A program made the translations under genes and the position numbers. Shown piece by piece: positions 9,295 through 18,132 of a DNA stretch of 64,000 bases. The stretch is taken from assembly GCA_965242905.1 (NCBI GenBank), contig CBDETM010000002.1, positions 434,001-498,000 on the forward strand. The letters are read 5' to 3'. This DNA is from Bin5 sp965242905. Its GTDB lineage: Bacteria > Chloroflexota > Anaerolineae > Caldilineales > Caldilineaceae. A model generated the notes under the pieces. The model saw nothing but the letters and a program-made list of their open reading frames with translations, did not search any database and was not told the origin of the DNA. The first letter of the stretch is position 1. Every line of letters starts with the position of its first letter.

Positions 9295-10272
9295 ATGAGT
9301 TTACCGCTAGCGTACGGTGAAGAATCCAGGCCGTTGATTTTTCTGTTTCCAGGACAGGGCAGCCAGCACGTGGGCATGGCTAAGGAACTGGCCGAGGCGT
9401 ACTCGAGCGCACGTGCGGTGTTCACAGAGGCGGACGACGTTCTGGGCGCGGCGATCAGCAGGATTTGCTTTGAAGGGCCTGAGGACCTGCTGACGGATAC
9501 GATCAACGCGCAGCCGGCGCTGTTTGCCTCGAGTCTGGCGGCGTTGCGTGCCATGCAGGAGGAGATGGGATGTCTGCCGCGGCCCGCTTATTTCGCGGGT
9601 CACTCGATGGGCGAGTATACGGCTCTGGCCGCGGCCGGTTGCATCGGCTTGGCCGACGGGTTGCGCCTGGTGCGCGAGCGGGGCCGGCTCATGAAGGAGG
9701 CGGGCGCGAAGCAGCCGGGGCGGATGGTGGCAGTGATCGGTCTGGAGGAGAGCGTGGTTGCCGGGATCTGTGCGGAGGCGGCTGCGGCAAGCGCTGGGGT
9801 TGCGCAGGTCGCAAACGATAACTGTCCCGGGCAGGTCGTAATTTCCGGTGACGAGGATAGCATCGCGACCGCCATTACCGAGCTGGAGGGTGCAGGTGCG
9901 CGGCGAGTCGTGCCGCTGGCGGTCAGCATTGCCGCTCACTGCCCTTTGATGGGGCCGGCCGCCTCGCAGTTGAGCGCTCGGATCGAAGCAACCAAGGTGC
10001 GGGAGCCGCTTGCTCCCGTGATTGGCAATACCAGCGGGCAGCCACTTGACAGCGCGTCAGCGATCCGCCAGGAGTTGAACGCGCAGCTGACAGGCAGTGT
10101 CAGGTGGACCAGTTCGATGCAGCATGCGGTCGAAGGCGGTGTCGAGACGGCTGTGGAGATCGGCCCCGGCAGTGTGCTTACGGGACTGATGAGGCGCATC
10201 CACCGGAGGGGACAGCGGGTGAATGTGTCGAACGCGGACGAAGTTCGGAGATTCGCGGGGGAGTTCGGTTGA
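9295..10272 (+). CDS. fabD: Malonyl-CoA:ACP transacylase
   Basis: This 325-residue protein carries GQGSQ (20-24), the active-site GHSMGEY with Ser104, and His215 in SIAAHCPLM. FabD loads malonyl groups onto acyl carrier protein for type II fatty acid synthesis. The ATG at 9295, 5 nt after rpmF, matches the family start (PLIFLFPGQG follows); the upstream in-frame extension overlaps rpmF and is rejected. No fabH, plsX or acpP is next to it. fabG follows after a 694-nt gap holding a dispersed repeat. Confidence 0.96.
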   Translation: MSLPLAYGEESRPLIFLFPGQGSQHVGMAKELAEAYSSARAVFTEADDVLGAAISRICFEGPEDLLTDTINAQPALFASSLAALRAMQEEMGCLPRPAYFAGHSMGEYTALAAAGCIGLADGLRLVRERGRLMKEAGAKQPGRMVAVIGLEESVVAGICAEAAAASAGVAQVANDNCPGQVVISGDEDSIATAITELEGAGARRVVPLAVSIAAHCPLMGPAASQLSARIEATKVREPLAPVIGNTSGQPLDSASAIRQELNAQLTGSVRWTSSMQHAVEGGVETAVEIGPGSVLTGLMRRIHRRGQRVNVSNADEVRRFAGEFG

Positions 10273-10387
10273 GAACAGGAGCACGGAGCGGTTCGTTGCC
10301 GCGTGCGGGACTGAGTTGGCTTCTCTCACTTGGTTCTGGCACCGATTTCAGCCCGGAAGCCTCGGTGCATTCAGGGTGAGTCAGGTG

Positions 10388-10703
10388 CATCCCAGATTTG
10401 GGATGGGAACAGTCTGGCGGGGAATCAGTGCCAGCGGTGGCTGGAAATGTTTGCCGGCTATTGGCGAGACGCTGTGTGGGCGCCTGGCCTGGCCTAATCG
10501 TGGGGTCCGTTAAATGGAGGGGGCGCGAGGGCAGGCACCTACAGAGTGTTGATGGGACTGGCGCGACGTGGTCTGGCTGGACACTTTCAATTAGGCACCC
10601 GTCACCAATGTCGACACCCGGTCGATGAGGCGTGTTGTAGGAGAGGGGGCGTTGCGGGGGCGGAGCCCCCGCACAAGGGAGGGCCGAATAGGCCCGACCG
10701 CCC
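10388..10703 (+). repeat. Dispersed intergenic repeat, copy 1 (long form)
   Basis: The 3' 63 nt (10641-10703) form a core shared almost exactly with 26970-27032 and 52516-52578. It has two hairpins: GCGGGGGC/GCCCCCGC with loop GGA (10654-10672) and GGGCC/GGCCC with loop GAATA (10681-10695). The 5' part (10388-10640) is homologous only to copy 3 (52256-52515), for example around GGCACC-GTCACCAAT-TCGACACCCGGTCGATGAGGC. No ORF is conserved, so it is non-coding. Confidence 0.85.
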
Positions 10704-10710
10704 GAAAAAG

Positions 10711-10738
10711 CAGTTTTCAGTTTTGAGTTTTCAGTTTT
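10711..10738 (+). repeat. Heptamer tandem array after repeat copy 1
   Basis: Four 7-nt units CAGTTTT, CAGTTTT, GAGTTTT, CAGTTTT start 8 nt after the repeat core ends. Confidence 0.85.
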
Positions 10739-10966
10739 TAGTGAACTGCTTTGTACGTGGTGGTCAGATGAAGGGGTGGGGTCAGTAGTCAGAGACGGCG
10801 CTTATTCTGGTGGAAACTGGAGTGGGAACTGACCGCGGCTTGGTTGCCTCCAGAGGTATACGAAAGTTCGCCCCATTTTGGGATGCACGCGGTGAGTTTG
10901 GCTGTTCCTCTTTTGGACTTAGTGTAGTAGAATAGCGGCACATTCGCCACCGCACCGAGGGATTCC

Positions 10967-11713
10967 ATGGATTTTAGCGGAAAGATTGCGCTGGTTACAG
11001 GTAGTAGCAGCGGAATCGGAGCGGCCATTGCAAAGGAGCTGGCTGCAGGCGGCGCGCGCGTTGCGTTGAACTACCGGGGCAACCGGGACGGGGCCGACGC
11101 GACGGCTGCCGAGATCCGGGAGGCCGGGGGCGATTGCGCAGTTTTTCAGGCCGACGTGGGCTGTTTTGACGGGGCCTCCGAGCTGGTGAAGGAGGTCGAA
11201 GGGGAGCTGGGCAGAGTCAACATTCTGGTGAACAACGCGGGGACGACGCGTGATGCGCTGATGATGAGCATGAAAGAGGATGGATGGCGTGCGGTCATCG
11301 GCACAAACCTGGACAGTACCTTTCATGTAACCAAGGCGGCGCTGCGGGGCATGATCCGGCAAAGATGGGGTCGGATCATAAATATTTCCAGCGTTGTCGG
11401 GCTGGCCGGGCAGGCCGGGCAGACGAACTATGCGGCAAGCAAGGCGGGCATGATAGGCTTGTCCAAGAGTCTGGCGCGGGAAATAGGAAGTCGGGGCATC
11501 ACGGTCAATGTAGTGGCGCCGGGTTTTGTGCCGACGGCGCTGACGGACGTGATGAGCGACGAGCAGAAGGAAGAGACGGTTGCGCGCACACCCCTGGGGC
11601 GGTTTGGTTCGCCGGAGGAGATAGCGTGGGCTGTGGCATTTCTTGCGAGTGAACGGGCCGGATTCATCACCGGGCAGGTTTTGTCGGTAGACGGCGGCCT
11701 GGTGATGATGTGA
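10967..11713 (+). CDS. fabG: 3-oxoacyl-ACP reductase
   Basis: This 248-residue short-chain dehydrogenase/reductase has TGSSSGIG (11-18) for NADPH, NNAG (89-92) and the catalytic Ser142, Tyr155 and Lys159 (YAASK). The C-terminal GQVLSVDGG motif is typical of FabG. It reduces 3-oxoacyl-ACP in fatty acid elongation. It is separated from fabD by a repeat-bearing gap and is followed 27 nt later by nusB. Many SDRs look alike, but the closeness to fabD supports FabG. Confidence 0.92.
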   Translation: MDFSGKIALVTGSSSGIGAAIAKELAAGGARVALNYRGNRDGADATAAEIREAGGDCAVFQADVGCFDGASELVKEVEGELGRVNILVNNAGTTRDALMMSMKEDGWRAVIGTNLDSTFHVTKAALRGMIRQRWGRIINISSVVGLAGQAGQTNYAASKAGMIGLSKSLAREIGSRGITVNVVAPGFVPTALTDVMSDEQKEETVARTPLGRFGSPEEIAWAVAFLASERAGFITGQVLSVDGGLVMM

Positions 11714-11740
11714 TGTTTGCGAGTTGACGTACAGGGGACA

Positions 11741-12382
11741 ATGATAGACCAAACGCAGCGACTCATGGAGCTACCTGCAGCAGCCGATCCAGCGAATGCC
11801 GGTGCGGGGGATTGCGCGCGCTTGAAGGGCGCGGGGATCCAGGGAGCTTGTACGGGCGGCTCCAGGTCAGTGTCCGGCGCGGCGGCGGTTGAAACGGAAG
11901 TGTCGGACGGGTGGAACGGTAGCGGCGAAAGCGTGGTTGGCCGTCCGGCTGAACGGCGACGCGCTCGCCGCACAGCGTTGCAGGTTCTCTATGAGGTAGA
12001 CTGTACTGGTCACCGACCTGGTATCGCCCTGGATTACCGCCAGGCAGAGGAGAAATACGCCGCTGAGACTCTTGCCTTCCTATACTGGTTAGTGAGCGGG
12101 GTCATTCGTTACAGGGCAGACCTGGATGCGCTGATTGGGCGTTATGCGCCGGAGTGGCCGGTGGGCAAACTGGCGATCGTCGATCGCAACGTACTTCGTC
12201 TTTCCATTTTTGAACTGTCGAGCCCAGATGCGGACGCGCCGCCCAAGGTTGTCATCAACGAGGCGGTGGAGCTGGCCAAGACATTCGGCAGCGACAGCAG
12301 CCCCCGGTTTGTTAACGGTGTTCTTGGCACCGCGCTACGAGAGATTTCCCTGCCACCCAAGTACAGACAAGTGAGCCGGTAA
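11741..12382 (+). CDS. nusB: Transcription antitermination factor NusB with N-terminal extension
   Basis: The C-terminal 140 residues (RRRARRTALQVLYEVD to REISLP) match NusB, including DRNVLRLSIFEL and NEAVELAKTFG...RFVNGVLG. NusB binds boxA RNA with NusE in rRNA antitermination. The ATG at 11741 is preceded by AGGGG; a TTG at 11717 is possible. The first 75 residues are Gly/Ala/Ser-rich, low complexity and absent from usual NusB (about 140 residues total), so they may be a lineage-specific tail or an over-long start call. Confidence 0.9.
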   Translation: MIDQTQRLMELPAAADPANAGAGDCARLKGAGIQGACTGGSRSVSGAAAVETEVSDGWNGSGESVVGRPAERRRARRTALQVLYEVDCTGHRPGIALDYRQAEEKYAAETLAFLYWLVSGVIRYRADLDALIGRYAPEWPVGKLAIVDRNVLRLSIFELSSPDADAPPKVVINEAVELAKTFGSDSSPRFVNGVLGTALREISLPPKYRQVSR

Positions 12383-12390
12383 CATCTGGC

Positions 12391-13350
12391 ATGAACAGCA
12401 TCTTCGGCATAGGCGTCCTTGAATTTATATTCATTTTGATCTTTGCGCTGATCTTCCTTGGGCCGGAGAGGCTACCCAAGGTAACCAAAGACGTACTGTT
12501 TTTCATTCGACGGCTGCAGAGGCTGTCGGGAGATTTGACGCGCCAAGTGAACGAAGAGATTGGGGACCTGCGCGAACTTGATCCCAGTTACCATATGAAG
12601 CAGCTGATGGACGACGAGGAGGAAGAGGAAAAGTCGATCGGACAGGGTGCCAGCCAAGCGTCGACTACGACGACGAAACAGACCTCGGCGCCTTCTCAAC
12701 CTGCGCAGGCTGCGGAAGCAGCAGCAGCTTCCTCCAACCAAGAGGCTGCACAGGAGAAGACTTCGCCCCAGCCGGCACTTTCGGACCTGAATACAGCTGC
12801 GTCGGCTAACGGGCGGCAACAGAGCGGGGGTAGCAGCGACAGCAACATCAAGACGGCGGGAACTTCAATACCGTCAGCACCCAAAGCAAGTTCGGCCAAG
12901 GTGACGACCAGAAACACATCGGCCGGCTCGGCTGCGAGACGGAGCGGCAGTACGCAGAAGCGAGGCGTAAAGACGCTTTCGGAGCTACGAAAGCAACAGC
13001 GAGCGAAGAGACAGTCCAGTGCCAGTGGGTCGGATTCGGCATATCTGGATGAGCGAAACAAGCGCGCTCAGCGGCGGGCCGAAAGCCGGCGCGAGGCGGT
13101 GGCGGCACAGAAGAGTGCGCAGGACGAGGCGTCGGAGCAGGAAGAGGCTGCGCCAGAAGTCACAGAGACCGGAGCCAAGAGCGAGCCGGCAGCGCTTGTT
13201 GAGATGAGCAGTAACGGAGAGGGCTCGGGTGGGGGAGCCTCCGATAGCAGGGTCGTTGCGAGCGAGGGAAGCACCGAGTCCGATGAAGAGGCGGTAGCTG
13301 CGGTGACGGAGGATGTGGACGGCGAGGGTAGCGAGGAGACCCAACTGTGA
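12391..13350 (+). CDS. tatA: TatA/TatB-family twin-arginine translocase subunit, long-tailed
   Basis: The N-terminus has one membrane helix (about 7-23) ending in GPERLPK, the TatA/B signature, followed by an amphipathic helix (KVTKDVLFFIRRLQRLSG). After about residue 75 it continues as a 240-residue Ser/Ala/Gln/Glu-rich tail of low complexity, with a short Arg/Lys-rich helix near 190-245. Usual TatA is 60-100 and TatB about 170 residues. It overlaps tatC by 4 nt, so the two form a Tat export unit. TatB is the alternative name. Confidence 0.85.
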   Translation: MNSIFGIGVLEFIFILIFALIFLGPERLPKVTKDVLFFIRRLQRLSGDLTRQVNEEIGDLRELDPSYHMKQLMDDEEEEEKSIGQGASQASTTTTKQTSAPSQPAQAAEAAAASSNQEAAQEKTSPQPALSDLNTAASANGRQQSGGSSDSNIKTAGTSIPSAPKASSAKVTTRNTSAGSAARRSGSTQKRGVKTLSELRKQQRAKRQSSASGSDSAYLDERNKRAQRRAESRREAVAAQKSAQDEASEQEEAAPEVTETGAKSEPAALVEMSSNGEGSGGGASDSRVVASEGSTESDEEAVAAVTEDVDGEGSEETQL

Positions 13351-14132
13351 CGCAGCAGGCTACGCCCCTAGATACCGATCCGTTTGATGACAGCCGAATG
13401 GGGCTGCTCGAACATCTGGCGGAGTTGCGCAACCGGATGATCTGGATCGTGGGCGCGCTACTGTTTGGTATCGTCGGCAGTATTGCATTTGTCGAGCCGG
13501 TCATCGCGTTCATTACAAGCCCAGTCGAAGAAAAACTGATAGCAATCGGCCCAACGGACACCATTTTTGTGTTCTTCAAGGTCATGTTCGTGATGGGCGT
13601 GATCGTTGCGATGCCGGTCCTGGTCTATCAGATCGTCGCCTTCATTGCTCCTGGTCTGTATCCCCACGAAAAACGAAGTCTGTTCCTGCTTTTGCCTGGG
13701 TTCATGGTTCTTTTCTTCGGCGGCGCCGCGTTTGCCAATTTCGTCATGTTGCCGGTGGCGGTCGGCTTTTTGCAGAATTTCCTTGGCGATGTAATCGATC
13801 AGGAGTGGACGGTCGACCGCTACGTTGGATTCTTCACGCGCATTGTGTTCTGGATTGGCGTTTCCTTTGAAACGCCTTTAGTGATCGCGTTTCTGGCACG
13901 AATCGGCCTGGTTAGCGGGCGGCGGTTGCTGGGGATGTGGCGTCAGGCGATAGTGATCATCTCGGTTGTGGCGGCGATGATCACGCCCACGATCGATCCC
14001 ATCAATATGACGATAGTCATGTTGCCGCTCATCAGTCTGTATTTCCTGGGAGTCGGACTGGCGTTCCTGCTTTACAAGCCGCGAGCGCCGCGAGATTTCG
14101 ATGAGATGGACTGGGGAAACGATGAAGAATGA
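13347..14132 (+). CDS. tatC: Sec-independent protein translocase TatC
   Basis: This 261-residue polytopic membrane protein has the TatC signature GLLEHLAELRNRMIW near residue 20 and YQIVAFIAPGLYPHEKRS, with about six membrane segments. TatC recognises twin-arginine signal peptides. The GTG start at 13347 overlaps the tatA stop (GTGA), indicating translational coupling. The C-terminus is acidic (DEMDWGNDEE). Confidence 0.95.
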   Translation: MTQQATPLDTDPFDDSRMGLLEHLAELRNRMIWIVGALLFGIVGSIAFVEPVIAFITSPVEEKLIAIGPTDTIFVFFKVMFVMGVIVAMPVLVYQIVAFIAPGLYPHEKRSLFLLLPGFMVLFFGGAAFANFVMLPVAVGFLQNFLGDVIDQEWTVDRYVGFFTRIVFWIGVSFETPLVIAFLARIGLVSGRRLLGMWRQAIVIISVVAAMITPTIDPINMTIVMLPLISLYFLGVGLAFLLYKPRAPRDFDEMDWGNDEE

Positions 14133-14325
14133 CCGGGAATCATTGATCGCACGTAAACACGAAGTGCTGCGGGAGTTGACGAGAGCACGACGGCAGTTGG
14201 AGGCCGCGAGTAGTGCAGATAGCCGCCGTCAGCGGAGCCGGCGTCAGCAGTTGGAGGGTGAGGTCGAGCAGTTGATGGCGGAAGAGTACCGGCTGCGTAT
14301 CGCAATCGACCGGTCGAAGTATTGA
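14122..14325 (+). CDS. Small coiled-coil protein of unknown function
   Basis: This 67-residue, very charged helical protein (Arg/Glu/Gln-rich, RRQLEAASS...SRRQQLEGEVEQLMAEE) starts with an ATG overlapping the tatC end by 11 nt. Heptad-like spacing suggests a short coiled coil. There is no signal or membrane segment. It is followed by a terminator, so it is probably the last gene of the tat unit. I do not recognise the family. Confidence 0.55.
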   Translation: MKNDRESLIARKHEVLRELTRARRQLEAASSADSRRQRSRRQQLEGEVEQLMAEEYRLRIAIDRSKY

Positions 14326-14370
14326 TAGGCAGGCCCCATCGCGGGGTCGACCGACGCCGAAGAGTCAAGC

Positions 14371-14408
14371 GGGGCAGGCAGAAGGACGTTGCCTGCCCTG
14401 AGTTTTTG
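14371..14408 (+). terminator. Rho-independent terminator after the tat unit
   Basis: A 9-bp stem GGGCAGGCA/TGCCTGCCC (14372-14380, 14390-14398) with a 9-nt loop is followed by TTTTT at 14403-14407. Confidence 0.8.
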
Positions 14409-14461
14409 GTGGGCAGATTTGTGTGCAAGAGGCGCGTTGTCTAACGCAGAGAGGGGAAGTC

Positions 14462-15295
14462 TTGCAGGAACAGTTCGACGCATTTATCACTGCCGGATAT
14501 GATGCTGACAAGCTGGATCGAGTCAGTGAAGCCGCCGGCGTTGCGCATAAGTCTCTTGTGCCATTGGTAGGGATGCCGATGGCGTGGCATGTCGTACAGG
14601 CTTTGGCGGAGAGCGATCGCATTGGTGAAATCGTTGTCGTTGGCATCGGGCCGGACGAGATCGACTTTGGTGTCCCGGTGCATCATGTGCCAAACCAGCC
14701 CAGTCTCTGGGCCAGCCAGAATGCCGGGTTGCGCAAACTCCGAGAACTGAATGCGGACGACCGCTATGTGATTGCTCTTTCGGCAGATATCGCGCTCTTG
14801 ACCGGAAAGATTGTTGATCGCTTTATCGAGGCATGCGAACCGTACGAGCACGATGTTTACTGGGGCATTGTTCGAAAGGACGTAATGCTAGAGGCGTTTC
14901 CTGACAGCAAGCGGACCTACCTGCCGCTGCGGGAGGGAGCCTTTTGCAGCAGCGATCTGTACCTGGGCCGTCTATCGGCCGGTTTCCAGATCCAGGATCG
15001 AATCCGGTATTTCATTGAAAATCGCAAGAACGTTCTGGCGCTGATATGGAAACTGGGACTGCCTACGATGGTCAAATTTCTGCTGCGCCGCCTTGCCATT
15101 GCCGATATAGTGGACGTCGCCTATCGGATCGCTGGCGTGCGGGGGGGTCCGGTGGTTTTGCCGCTGGCGGAGGCTGGCATGGACGTGGACAAGCCGGAGC
15201 AGCTGGTGCAGGTGCGGGCGTATTTGGAGAGGAATCCCGATCATCCTGCCAATACGCGTGCTCAGAGGCGAACTGCAGGGCCGGGCGAGGTCTGA
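14462..15295 (+). CDS. Nucleotidyltransferase-family protein (MobA/GT-A-like)
   Basis: This protein of about 277 residues has a Rossmann-like NTP-transferase fold: FDAFITAGYDADKL at the N-terminus, then HKSLVPLVGMPMAWHVVQAL, and VIALSADIALLTG as the metal-binding strand. The classical GGxGTR loop is altered. A TTG at 14462 is chosen because AGGGG lies about 6 nt before it; a GTG at 14423 is possible. The stop lies 2 nt before the PAP2 gene, so the pair is probably co-transcribed and may act in lipid or cell-envelope precursor metabolism. The substrate is unknown. Confidence 0.7.
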   Translation: MQEQFDAFITAGYDADKLDRVSEAAGVAHKSLVPLVGMPMAWHVVQALAESDRIGEIVVVGIGPDEIDFGVPVHHVPNQPSLWASQNAGLRKLRELNADDRYVIALSADIALLTGKIVDRFIEACEPYEHDVYWGIVRKDVMLEAFPDSKRTYLPLREGAFCSSDLYLGRLSAGFQIQDRIRYFIENRKNVLALIWKLGLPTMVKFLLRRLAIADIVDVAYRIAGVRGGPVVLPLAEAGMDVDKPEQLVQVRAYLERNPDHPANTRAQRRTAGPGEV

Positions 15296-15297
15296 GA

Positions 15298-15849
15298 ATG
15301 CGAAGGCTTCTAGAGAGATTGAGCGGGCTGGATGAAGTGTACAGTGCCCGCGCGGCGCTGAAGGAAGATCAGCTGACGGCGCGTCACCCTCTATACTGGC
15401 TGGCACATGTCGGGGCGCACCTGGGCGACAGTGTCTTGTGGCTGCTCGTGACGCTCTTTCTTTGGCGACGATCGCGGGGCAGCCGGCAGAAACAGAGGCG
15501 TCTGATCGGTTGGACTATTTCGTTCGCGGGCGGCGCAGCGGGGACGATGCTGATCAAGCAGGTGGTGCGACGTCCCAGACCGGGCAGCGGACGTTTTTTG
15601 TACGGGGTGGGGCCTGATGAGCACAGCTTTCCGAGTGGGCACGGTGTGCGGTGCGGTGTCATATTGACATGGGCAGCCGCTCTATGGCCGGGCGCGGGCA
15701 AGCTAGCGCCGTTGCTGGTACTTTGGATCGGCTGGGCCAGAGTCGCGCTGAACATCCACTATATCGGCGACGTAGTTGCCGGGCTTGTCCTCGGCGCAGG
15801 TCTTTCTCAGATCATACGCAGGCGTGCTCTGGGTCGAGGCGAGAATTGA
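15298..15849 (+). CDS. PAP2-family membrane phosphatase
   Basis: This 183-residue membrane protein contains the three lipid-phosphatase motifs: KQVVRRPRP, SFPSGH and ARVALNIHYIGDV. Several hydrophobic helices surround them. The family dephosphorylates phosphatidic acid, undecaprenyl pyrophosphate or similar lipids on the outer membrane face. The ATG at 15298 follows the previous gene's stop by 2 nt. The partner nucleotidyltransferase suggests a common lipid or glycan pathway, but the substrate cannot be told from sequence. Confidence 0.88.
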   Translation: MRRLLERLSGLDEVYSARAALKEDQLTARHPLYWLAHVGAHLGDSVLWLLVTLFLWRRSRGSRQKQRRLIGWTISFAGGAAGTMLIKQVVRRPRPGSGRFLYGVGPDEHSFPSGHGVRCGVILTWAAALWPGAGKLAPLLVLWIGWARVALNIHYIGDVVAGLVLGAGLSQIIRRRALGRGEN

Positions 15850-15894
15850 AACCGGCATTTGGGGTGCGTTCCGAATCGGCTGTGCCGGTTGGGG

Positions 15895-17967
15895 CTACTG
15901 GCGCAGCCTGATTTCGTACTCGTAGTAAGCTTCCTCGGTGGTCACCGGCGTCAGTCCGCTGATAGCCAGAACAACCTCACTTTCTCTGTCCAATCCATCC
16001 AGATCGATGCGGAGGCTGCCGTCGCTGCCCACAGACGCCCGTTCGAAGCCGGCGAGAGCGCCTTCGTGGAACACCATGGTTTGCACGAGCCACTCCTGCG
16101 GAAGAATATTGTCGGTCAAAAGCCAGCCTTCGCTCTCCCAGCCGTTTTCCCCGTCAGCCCAGTTTGTAGCGTACCCAATTGCCGGTATTTCGATTTCGTC
16201 GATAAACCAACCGGGTGCGTTCACTGCATCGTCGGTGACATACTCGAAGCGGATGGATACGCTTTTGCCGGCGTAGGCCCGCAGGTCATAGTTCTCCTCG
16301 ATCCAGCCGGGCGTCCTGGCAAGAAGGGAAGGCGCGCTCTGGGCGGTATAGGCGGCGCCGAAGCTGTTTCCGCTCGGGTTTGCGGTCGTGGTGCGCTGGC
16401 CGGGAAGGATATCCCATTTTCGGGCGTCAAGGCTGGCCAGCACGTAGCCGTAATCGTAGTCTTCCTCGATGTCAAACCACATGCGCACGGTCATGGTCAG
16501 GTCATCGCCGGGTGAAACATCGGTGAAGTCGAAGTTTCGCGTAAGGTGAACGTCGGAATCGTCGGCCCGGTTGCTCCACCAGGCGCGGCCGCCGCTAAAG
16601 TGTTCCACGCCGGCAAAGCGAGTCGTTGTGTTGCCCTGAAAGTGGATAGCTGCGTTACCGCGTCCGCTAAGGGAGATGTAATCAACGCCGAAGTTGCGTA
16701 CGGAAGCATTCCTGGTGCCCTGGGGCAAGCGACTGACCGATTCTGCCAGGGCGGGCTGAGGCGGCTGTAACTGTGCGTAGCCGGCAATGCCATGGCGGGC
16801 GAGTGCGTTGAAATCGCCGACATAGTTAGCGATGACCCAGTCGGCGAAGACATCCTCGAAGGAGAGATTCAGGCCGGCCTCCTGCAGTGCGGCGTCGAAA
16901 CCGCGGGTACCGTTAGCAGGTTGGGAAACGACGGCGCGTGTCATCTCTTCGCCGAAGCGCTGAAGGAAGTAGGCCATGAACAGGTAGGCACTGCCGTAAT
17001 GGCGGGCGTTGTCATTGGGGTCGATGTTCCAGGTGTTCAGCTGGGTGTCCGGTTGCCTAGCATAGACGTAGGCAAAGCCAAGGTCGGGGGGATAGCCGGC
17101 GACCTCCTGGGCCAGCTCGCTCAGTCCCTCGTTGACCCAGGTTTCTTCATTGCGATCGTTGTGCCAGTGAACCATGTGCTGAAATTCATGCGCCAGAACC
17201 GTTTCGTAGAGCTCATAGTCACGGAGTTGACGTAGCCAGTCCAAGCTTATGGAGAACATTTCCTTCTGGTTTGAGAAGGGATTTGCCAGGGCGCTGAAGG
17301 CGTCGGCGCCGCTGAAGTATCCGGCGATGCCGCGTCCCAGGCGGGTTGCGTGCAGGATGTGCAGGCGGGAGTCGCCGTCGATTCCCGGACTGGGCTCAGA
17401 GCCGAAAAAGGCGCGCACTTGCGGATAAATCCTTTGCGCGAAGCGGTCGGCTGAAGCGGCCATGGTTTCCAGGTCAAGCTCGTGGCCTAGTTCGGCCCAG
17501 AGGTAAACGACTTCATTTTTGTACAGTAACTCGGCCTCAACTTGAAAGTGCTCATTTGAGTCAACGTTGGAAGCCCAGAATAAGATTCGGTCCCCGACGG
17601 CGTATTCGGGGGAAGATTCCGATTCCGGAATGGAATCTACTCCCGGGCGCAGGCGCAAGGCCAGATCGCGCAGGTCCCGCGTTGGGACATAGACGGCTTT
17701 TCGGGCCTGAGAGTCGAGGGCGAGAGAGAGAGGCTGAGGTGCCTTGGCTGCGTCGGTCGGTTCTACGGGTCTTTCAACAGCCGGGGATGCCTGAGACGAC
17801 TCTGAGGTATCCAGGCTCTGAACGCTGACTCTAGCCGGGCCGTCGGCGCCGCTGCCTGGCGGGAACAGATTGTCCAAGAGGGACGTGCAACCGCTCATCG
17901 CCATTGCGCCAGAAATGAGGAGGGCTGCGACGGCCAGGTGCAGGAATCGATTTCTTACGTTATTCAT
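15895..17967 (-). CDS. Secreted lipoprotein zinc metallopeptidase (immune-inhibitor-A-like)
   Basis: This 690-residue protein has a lipoprotein signal (cleavage before Cys27 in AMSGC) and then a disordered Ser/Pro-rich linker. A gluzincin-type catalytic domain follows, with HEFQH at 260-264 and a downstream Glu in WVNEGLSELA (about 277-286). Residues about 440-690 form beta-rich modules (WSNRADDSD..., APGWFIDEIEIP, ENGWESEGWL) like those after M6/immune inhibitor A peptidases. It probably degrades extracellular protein while anchored to the membrane. The exact peptidase family is uncertain. Confidence 0.82.
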   Translation of the reverse strand: MNNVRNRFLHLAVAALLISGAMAMSGCTSLLDNLFPPGSGADGPARVSVQSLDTSESSQASPAVERPVEPTDAAKAPQPLSLALDSQARKAVYVPTRDLRDLALRLRPGVDSIPESESSPEYAVGDRILFWASNVDSNEHFQVEAELLYKNEVVYLWAELGHELDLETMAASADRFAQRIYPQVRAFFGSEPSPGIDGDSRLHILHATRLGRGIAGYFSGADAFSALANPFSNQKEMFSISLDWLRQLRDYELYETVLAHEFQHMVHWHNDRNEETWVNEGLSELAQEVAGYPPDLGFAYVYARQPDTQLNTWNIDPNDNARHYGSAYLFMAYFLQRFGEEMTRAVVSQPANGTRGFDAALQEAGLNLSFEDVFADWVIANYVGDFNALARHGIAGYAQLQPPQPALAESVSRLPQGTRNASVRNFGVDYISLSGRGNAAIHFQGNTTTRFAGVEHFSGGRAWWSNRADDSDVHLTRNFDFTDVSPGDDLTMTVRMWFDIEEDYDYGYVLASLDARKWDILPGQRTTTANPSGNSFGAAYTAQSAPSLLARTPGWIEENYDLRAYAGKSVSIRFEYVTDDAVNAPGWFIDEIEIPAIGYATNWADGENGWESEGWLLTDNILPQEWLVQTMVFHEGALAGFERASVGSDGSLRIDLDGLDRESEVVLAISGLTPVTTEEAYYEYEIRLRQ

Positions 17968-18132
17968 GGGGATGGGTGGAGCGAGTTTTTCAGGTCGTAG
18001 CGCTGGGGACGGTAGGATTGTTGTGGGTTCGTTATACTCATCTGCCTGCGAGAACGTACCCGAATAGCTGCGCCGCGAAACGGCTGGCAGACCTGGAACG
18101 ACGGTTCGATTGAACTCGCGGGGCGGCTGGGG

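Larger units (their letters stand above)
10273..10966. other. Intergenic region fabD-fabG with repeat element
   Basis: This 694-nt stretch has no credible gene. It holds dispersed repeat copy 1 (10388-10703) and a heptamer array (10711-10738). A GTCAGTAGTCAG motif at 10780-10791, related to the array at 19097, follows. Only a poor TAGAAT box (10928-10933) is seen before fabG. Confidence 0.7.
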
